This document shows positions 21,860 to 28,659 of a stretch of DNA of 28,659 nucleotides, piece by piece. The stretch is taken from contig JALJCQ010000055.1 in the NCBI GenBank assembly GCA_023091665.1, forward strand, positions 1-28,659, in the 5' to 3' direction. Origin of the DNA: Pythium myriotylum (lineage: Eukaryota; Oomycota; Peronosporomycetes; Pythiales; Pythiaceae). The position numbers and the translations under genes were made by a program. The notes beneath the pieces are model-generated. The model was not told the DNA's origin, searched no databases, and was given only the letters and a program-made list of their open reading frames with translations. Each line of letters begins with the position of its first letter. The first letter of the stretch is position 1.

Positions 21860-23096
21860 GTGTCAGCGTCCACTCCACCCCATGCCACAGCTACTGTCAC
21901 CACGTTGAGCCATGCCCACACGACCTCCAGTGTGCACACACGTGGTAACTTGGGATGGGATGGATCGAAGACACCCCTCGCAAAACCAAGACGTTCTCTT
22001 GACTTGACTGGAGACTCCCACCTCTACCCCACCCTCCACCGCGTGATGCTGCTTGCTAGCTTGTACCTTGGCCCGTTGACTTGTCATTGGTTGGGAGCAG
22101 CGTGGTTATAGCTATGGGTGAGGTTTGGTACGCTTTCAAGCACTAGGCAAGATACGAGATGCGAGATAGGCACAAAGGACTCGTATGCAAGACCGCAGTG
22201 CCGATGGGATTGCCCCGCGCTGTCCCGATCCCGATCTTTATCCCCGGCCCCCTCGTGAGATCTCCGTGACAAGAAGAGCGGTTCTGCTCGTCCCGTGACG
22301 GAAGACGACGAGGAGAGACCCCAAGGCAAGTGGCCTGGTGACATGGGGTTCGTTGTCAAATGAGTAAGACGTTTGGTGTTGTGTTTCGTTGTTTATGAGT
22401 TGGTGATGGGGAGTTGGGCAGTTGGGACGCAGTAGATGGTCGAGGGCGTCGTGTGGCTCACGTGTGTAGTGGTGTGGGCGGCATTGGAGGCGCGTCGTGT
22501 TGAGAAGAGCGTGCAATGTGCGTAGTGGTGATAAAGCCGGGACGCAGGAGGTTTGCGTGGCAAAGGGAGATGCCCCCAAGCAGGATCGAACTACCGACCT
22601 TCCGCTTACTAAGCGGGTGCTCTACCACTGAGCTATAGGGGCACGCGATCGCCACCCGCACCACCGGCACAACACAAACCACCCCACAACAACTTCACCA
22701 CACAACGCACACACCAGCACGAAATAGAACAAATACACACACTCACACACTACACCACAACAACTTTACCCATACCGTGCCAGCCTCGCCACGCACCAAC
22801 CAACCACACTTATTTATTACGCGCTCGAAATTTATTCACACCAACAACATATCCGCACCATACACCAACCACTACCCACTTTCGCCGATCCCAATCATCA
22901 CTGCGACACTCTTGCAACACACTTGGATCACCCAGAGAGCGCTCCGCCTCAACGCATCGAGACCAGGTCGTGAACCACGATCACAACTTGCATGCCAAGT
23001 CCAGTCCACACCAACCAAGCCCACCCAAGCCCACCCAAGCCCACCCAAGCCCACCCAGTCGCTGAGTCCTTCCGCTAACACCGACGCCCGACGCCG
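21860..23096. repeat. Array unit 18 (1237 bp)
   Basis: Decamer tract 23017-23056 with four copies; C at 22958. Confidence 0.95.
22571..22642 (-). tRNA. tRNA-Thr(AGU), copy 18
   Basis: Same sequence as copy 1; anticodon at 22608-22610. Confidence 0.96.
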
Positions 23097-24332
23097 GTGT
23101 CAGCGTCCACTCCACCCCATGCCACAGCTACTGTCACCACGTTGAGCCATGCCCACACGACCTCCAGTGTGCACACACGTGGTAACTTGGGATGGGATGG
23201 ATCGAAGACACCCCTCGCAAAACCAAGACGTTCTCTTGACTTGACTGGAGACTCCCACCTCTACCCCACCCTCCACCGCGTGATGCTGCTTGCTAGCTTG
23301 TACCTTGGCCCGTTGACTTGTCATTGGTTGGGAGCAGCGTGGTTATAGCTATGGGTGAGGTTTGGTACGCTTTCAAGCACTAGGCAAGATACGAGATGCG
23401 AGATAGGCACAAAGGACTCGTATGCAAGACCGCAGTGCCGATGGGATTGCCCCGCGCTGTCCCGATCCCGATCTTTATCCCCGGCCCCCTCGTGAGATCT
23501 CCGTGACAAGAAGAGCGGTTCTGCTCGTCCCGTGACGGAAGACGACGAGGAGAGACCCCAAGGCAAGTGGCCTGGTGACATGGGGTTCGTTGTCAAATGA
23601 GTAAGACGTTTGGTGTTGTGTTTCGTTGTTTATGAGTTGGTGATGGGGAGTTGGGCAGTTGGGACGCAGTAGATGGTCGAGGGCGTCGTGTGGCTCACGT
23701 GTGTAGTGGTGTGGGCGGCATTGGAGGCGCGTCGTGTTGAGAAGAGCGTGCAATGTGCGTAGTGGTGATAAAGCCGGGACGCAGGAGGTTTGCGTGGCAA
23801 AGGGAGATGCCCCCAAGCAGGATCGAACTACCGACCTTCCGCTTACTAAGCGGGTGCTCTACCACTGAGCTATAGGGGCACGCGATCGCCACCCGCACCA
23901 CCGCACAACACAAACCACCCCACAACAACTTCACCACACAACGCACACACCAGCACGAAATAGAACAAATACACACACTCACACACTACACCACAACAAC
24001 TTTACCCATACCGTGCCAGCCTCGCCACGCACCAACCAACCACACTTATTTATTACGCGCTCGAAATTTATTCACACCAACAACATATCCGCACCATACA
24101 CCAACCACTACCCACTTTCGCCGATCCCAATCATCACTGCGACACTCTTGCAACACACTTGGATCACCCAGAGAGCGCTCCGCCTCAACGCATCGAGACC
24201 AGGTCGTGAACCACGATCACAACTTGCATGCCAAGTCCAGTCCACACCAACCAAGCCCACCCAAGCCCACCCAAGCCCACCCAAGCCCACCCAGTCGCTG
24301 AGTCCTTCCGCTAACACCGACGCCCGACGCCG
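23097..24332. repeat. Array unit 19 (1236 bp, first with G deletion)
   Basis: One G is missing near 23903, where other units read CCGGCAC and this one CCGCAC, about 60 bp upstream of the tRNA gene. Decamer tract 24253-24292 with four copies; C at 24194. Confidence 0.95.
23808..23879 (-). tRNA. tRNA-Thr(AGU), copy 19
   Basis: Same sequence as copy 1; anticodon at 23845-23847. Its proximal 5' flank is one base shorter because of the G deletion near 23903. Confidence 0.96.
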
Positions 24333-25569
24333 GTGTCAGCGTCCACTCCACCCCATGCCACAGCTACTGTCACCACGTTGAGCCATGCCCACACGACCTC
24401 CAGTGTGCACACACGTGGTAACTTGGGATGGGATGGATCGAAGACACCCCTCGCAAAACCAAGACGTTCTCTTGACTTGACTGGAGACTCCCACCTCTAC
24501 CCCACCCTCCACCGCGTGATGCTGCTTGCTAGCTTGTACCTTGGCCCGTTGACTTGTCATTGGTTGGGAGCAGCGTGGTTATAGCTATGGGTGAGGTTTG
24601 GTACGCTTTCAAGCACTAGGCAAGATACGAGATGCGAGATAGGCACAAAGGACTCGTATGCAAGACCGCAGTGCCGATGGGATTGCCCCGCGCTGTCCCG
24701 ATCCCGATCTTTATCCCCGGCCCCCTCGTGAGATCTCCGTGACAAGAAGAGCGGTTCTGCTCGTCCCGTGACGGAAGACGACGAGGAGAGACCCCAAGGC
24801 AAGTGGCCTGGTGACATGGGGTTCGTTGTCAAATGAGTAAGACGTTTGGTGTTGTGTTTCGTTGTTTATGAGTTGGTGATGGGGAGTTGGGCAGTTGGGA
24901 CGCAGTAGATGGTCGAGGGCGTCGTGTGGCTCACGTGTGTAGTGGTGTGGGCGGCATTGGAGGCGCGTCGTGTTGAGAAGAGCGTGCAATGTGCGTAGTG
25001 GTGATAAAGCCGGGACGCAGGAGGTTTGCGTGGCAAAGGGAGATGCCCCCAAGCAGGATCGAACTACCGACCTTCCGCTTACTAAGCGGGTGCTCTACCA
25101 CTGAGCTATAGGGGCACGCGATCGCCACCCGCACCACCGGCACAACACAAACCACCCCACAACAACTTCACCACACAACGCACACACCAGCACGAAATAG
25201 AACAAATACACACACTCACACACTACACCACAACAACTTTACCCATACCGTGCCAGCCTCGCCACGCACCAACCAACCACACTTATTTATTACGCGCTCG
25301 AAATTTATTCACACCAACAACATATCCGCACCATACACCAACCACTACCCACTTTCGCCGATCCCAATCATCACTGCGACACTCTTGCAACACACTTGGA
25401 TCACCCAGAGAGCGCTCCGCCTCAACGCATCGAGACCAGGTCGTGAACCACGATCACAACTTGCATGCCAAGTCCAGTCCACACCAACCAAGCCCACCCA
25501 AGCCCACCCAAGCCCACCCAAGCCCACCCAGTCGCTGAGTCCTTCCGCTAACACCGACGCCCGACGCCG
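24333..25569. repeat. Array unit 20 (1237 bp)
   Basis: Lacks the G deletion although units 19 and 21 on either side carry it. Decamer tract 25490-25529 with four copies; C at 25431. Confidence 0.95.
25044..25115 (-). tRNA. tRNA-Thr(AGU), copy 20
   Basis: Same sequence as copy 1; anticodon at 25081-25083. Normal 5' flank without the G deletion. Confidence 0.96.
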
Positions 25570-26805
25570 GTGTCAGCGTCCACTCCACCCCATGCCACAG
25601 CTACTGTCACCACGTTGAGCCATGCCCACACGACCTCCAGTGTGCACACACGTGGTAACTTGGGATGGGATGGATCGAAGACACCCCTCGCAAAACCAAG
25701 ACGTTCTCTTGACTTGACTGGAGACTCCCACCTCTACCCCACCCTCCACCGCGTGATGCTGCTTGCTAGCTTGTACCTTGGCCCGTTGACTTGTCATTGG
25801 TTGGGAGCAGCGTGGTTATAGCTATGGGTGAGGTTTGGTACGCTTTCAAGCACTAGGCAAGATACGAGATGCGAGATAGGCACAAAGGACTCGTATGCAA
25901 GACCGCAGTGCCGATGGGATTGCCCCGCGCTGTCCCGATCCCGATCTTTATCCCCGGCCCCCTCGTGAGATCTCCGTGACAAGAAGAGCGGTTCTGCTCG
26001 TCCCGTGACGGAAGACGACGAGGAGAGACCCCAAGGCAAGTGGCCTGGTGACATGGGGTTCGTTGTCAAATGAGTAAGACGTTTGGTGTTGTGTTTCGTT
26101 GTTTATGAGTTGGTGATGGGGAGTTGGGCAGTTGGGACGCAGTAGATGGTCGAGGGCGTCGTGTGGCTCACGTGTGTAGTGGTGTGGGCGGCATTGGAGG
26201 CGCGTCGTGTTGAGAAGAGCGTGCAATGTGCGTAGTGGTGATAAAGCCGGGACGCAGGAGGTTTGCGTGGCAAAGGGAGATGCCCCCAAGCAGGATCGAA
26301 CTACCGACCTTCCGCTTACTAAGCGGGTGCTCTACCACTGAGCTATAGGGGCACGCGATCGCCACCCGCACCACCGCACAACACAAACCACCCCACAACA
26401 ACTTCACCACACAACGCACACACCAGCACGAAATAGAACAAATACACACACTCACACACTACACCACAGCAACTTTACCCATACCGTGCCAGCCTCGCCA
26501 CGCACCAACCAACCACACTTATTTATTACGCGCTCGAAATTTATTCACACCAACAACATATCCGCACCATACACCAACCACTACCCACTTTCGCCGATCC
26601 CAATCATCACTGCGACACTCTTGCAACACACTTGGATCACCCAGAGAGCGCTCCGCCTCAACGCATTGAGACCAGGTCGTGAACCACGATCACAACTTGC
26701 ATGCCAAGTCCAGTCCACACCAACCAAGCCCACCCAAGCCCACCCAAGCCCACCCAAGCCCACCCAGTCGCTGAGTCCTTCCGCTAACACCGACGCCCGA
26801 CGCCG
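25570..26805. repeat. Array unit 21 (1236 bp, derived subtype)
   Basis: Carries the G deletion near 26376, an A-to-G change at 26469 in the C/A-rich 5' flank, and T at 26667. Decamer tract 26726-26765 with four copies. Confidence 0.95.
26281..26352 (-). tRNA. tRNA-Thr(AGU), copy 21
   Basis: Same sequence as copy 1; anticodon at 26318-26320. The 5' flank has the G deletion and the A-to-G change at 26469. Confidence 0.96.
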
Positions 26806-28041
26806 GTGTCAGCGTCCACTCCACCCCATGCCACAGCTACTGTCGCCACGTTGAGCCATGCCCACACGACCTCCAGTGTGCACACACGTGGTAACTTGGG
26901 ATGGGATGGATCGAAGACACCCCTCGCAAAACCAAGACGTTCTCTTGACTTGACTGGAGACTCCCACCTCTACCCCACCCTCCACCGCGTGATGCTGCTT
27001 GCTAGCTTGTACCTTGGCCCGTTGACTTGTCATTGGTTGGGAGCAGCGTGGTTATAGCTATGGGTGAGGTTTGGTACGCTTTCAAGCACTAGGCAAGATA
27101 CGAGATGCGAGATAGGCACAAAGGACTCGTATGCAAGACCGCAGTGCCGATGGGATTGCCCCGCGCTGTCCCGATCCCGATCTTTATCCCCGGCCCCCTC
27201 GTGAGATCTCCGTGACAAGAAGAGCGGTTCTGCTCGTCCCGTGACGGAAGACGACGAGGAGAGACCCCAAGGCAAGTGGCCTGGTGACATGGGGTTCGTT
27301 GTCAAATGAGTAAGACGTTTGGTGTTGTGTTTCGTTGTTTATGAGTTGGTGATGGGGAGTTGGGCAGTTGGGACGCAGTAGATGGTCGAGGGCGTCGTGT
27401 GGCTCACGTGTGTAGTGGTGTGGGCGGCATTGGAGGCGCGTCGTGTTGAGAAGAGCGTGCAATGTGCGTAGTGGTGATAAAGCCGGGACGCAGGAGGTTT
27501 GCGTGGCAAAGGGAGATGCCCCCAAGCAGGATCGAACTACCGACCTTCCGCTTACTAAGCGGGTGCTCTACCACTGAGCTATAGGGGCACGCGATCGCCA
27601 CCCGCACCACCGCACAACACAAACCACCCCACAACAACTTCACCACACAACGCACACACCAGCACGAAATAGAACAAATACACACACTCACACACTACAC
27701 CACAGCAACTTTACCCATACCGTGCCAGCCTCGCCACGCACCAACCAACCACACTTATTTATTACGCGCTCGAAATTTATTCACACCAACAACATATCCG
27801 CACCATACACCAACCACTACCCACTTTCGCCGATCCCAATCATCACTGCGACACTCTTGCAACACACTTGGATCACCCAGAGAGCGCTCCGCCTCAACGC
27901 ATTGAGACCAGGTCGTGAACCACGATCACAACTTGCATGCCAAGTCCAGTCCACACCAACCAAGCCCACCCAAGCCCACCCAAGCCCACCCAAGCCCACC
28001 CAGTCGCTGAGTCCTTCCGCTAACACCGACGCCCGACGCCG
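26806..28041. repeat. Array unit 22 (1236 bp, derived subtype)
   Basis: Begins with an A-to-G change at 26845. Also has the G deletion near 27612, the A-to-G change at 27705 and T at 27903. Decamer tract 27962-28001 with four copies. Confidence 0.95.
27517..27588 (-). tRNA. tRNA-Thr(AGU), copy 22
   Basis: Same sequence as copy 1; anticodon at 27554-27556. The 5' flank has the G deletion and the A-to-G change at 27705. Confidence 0.96.
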
Positions 28042-28659
28042 GTGTCAGCGTCCACTCCACCCCATGCCACAGCTACTGTCGCCACGTTGAGCCATGCCCA
28101 CACGACCTCCAGTGTGCACACACGTGGTAACTTGGGATGGGATGGATCGAAGACACCCCTCGCAAAACCAAGACGTTCTCTTGACTTGACTGGAGACTCC
28201 CACCTCTACCCCACCCTCCACCGCGTGATGCTGCTTGCTAGCTTGTACCTTGGCCCGTTGACTTGTCATTGGTTGGGAGCAGCGTGGTTATAGCTATGGG
28301 TGAGGTTTGGTACGCTTTCAAGCACTAGGCAAGATACGAGATGCGAGATAGGCACAAAGGACTCGTATGCAAGACCGCAGTGCCGATGGGATTGCCCCGC
28401 GCTGTCCCGATCCCGATCTTTATCCCCGGCCCCCTCGTGAGATCTCCGTGACAAGAAGAGCGGTTCTGCTCGTCCCGTGACGGAAGACGACGAGGAGAGA
28501 CCCCAAGGCAAGTGGCCTGGTGACATGGGGTTCGTTGTCAAATGAGTAAGACGTTTGGTGTTGTGTTTCGTTGTTTATGAGTTGGTGATGGGGAGTTGGG
28601 CAGTTGGGACGCAGTAGATGGTCGAGGGCGTCGTGTGGCTCACGTGTGTAGTGGTGTGG
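28042..28659. repeat. Array unit 23, truncated by window end
   Basis: First 618 bp of a unit, including the A-to-G change at 28081 that it shares with unit 22. The window stops about 93 bases before the expected tRNA gene. Confidence 0.93.

Larger units (their letters stand above)
11534..28659. repeat. Right block of the ~1.24-kb tRNA-Thr tandem array
   Basis: The array resumes with the last 16 bases of a tRNA gene and continues in the same orientation to the window end. Unit starts lie at 11994, 13231, 14468, 15705, 16942, 18169, 19396, 20633, 21860, 23097, 24333, 25570, 26806 and 28042. Unlike the left block it is mixed at a C/T site (T at 11865, 13092, 14329, 15566, 16803, 20494, 26667 and 27903). 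Its right end also carries extra shared variants: a one-base deletion and two A-to-G changes. The array does not end inside the window. Confidence 0.97.

Noticed and set aside
1..28659. CRISPR-like array
   Set aside because: The repeated units are more than 1.2 kb with no variable spacers, and the short decamers are contiguous.

Overview
The window is almost entirely one tandem repeat array from a eukaryotic genome. A unit of about 1.24 kb is repeated head to tail 22 times, with partial units at both window edges. Each complete unit carries one intact tRNA-Thr gene (anticodon AGU) on the minus strand. The eukaryotic reading rests on three things: an A34 threonine tRNA, which bacteria normally lack; no encoded CCA end; and canonical internal A and B boxes for RNA polymerase III. 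A fungus is my best guess, perhaps a basidiomycete, from the compact GC-rich sequence and the absence of repeat-induced mutation. That is inference only. No convincing protein-coding gene is present inside the repeat unit. Layout: bases 1-60 are the tail of a truncated unit. Bases 61-9956 hold eight complete units (unit 1 is 1257 bp, the others 1237 or 1227 bp). Unit 9 (9957-11993) is interrupted by 810 bp of unrelated sequence, which begins exactly at the 5' end of its tRNA gene and is flanked by an 18-bp direct repeat. Bases 11994-28041 hold thirteen more complete units, and 28042-28659 is the start of another. Neither edge of the array is in the window, so its full size and chromosomal context are unknown. 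Reading the plus strand, each unit contains: (i) about 500 bp of mixed sequence with no recognised gene; (ii) a strongly G/T-rich stretch leading to the 3' side of the tRNA gene; (iii) the tRNA gene on the minus strand; (iv) a strongly C/A-rich stretch forming its 5' flank; (v) a short AT-rich island; (vi) a 10-bp minisatellite (AAGCCCACCC, 3, 4 or 6 copies) whose minus strand fits a G-quadruplex pattern. Unit lengths follow the decamer count exactly, apart from a 1-bp deletion in three units. All other variation I could find comes down to three single-base differences. The array is therefore very homogeneous, as expected from unequal exchange or conversion. The insertion at about 10742-11533 holds a 31-bp minisatellite and a short Lys/Arg-rich reading frame that might be a captured gene start. 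It leaves tRNA copy 9 intact but replaces its natural 5' flank, and it leaves a 16-nt tRNA fragment on the far side. The main points of interest are the single-isoacceptor tRNA array itself, the lack of a normal Pol III T-run terminator after any copy, the G-quadruplex minisatellite, the precise insertion at a tRNA 5' end, and a possible eight-unit higher-order pattern.
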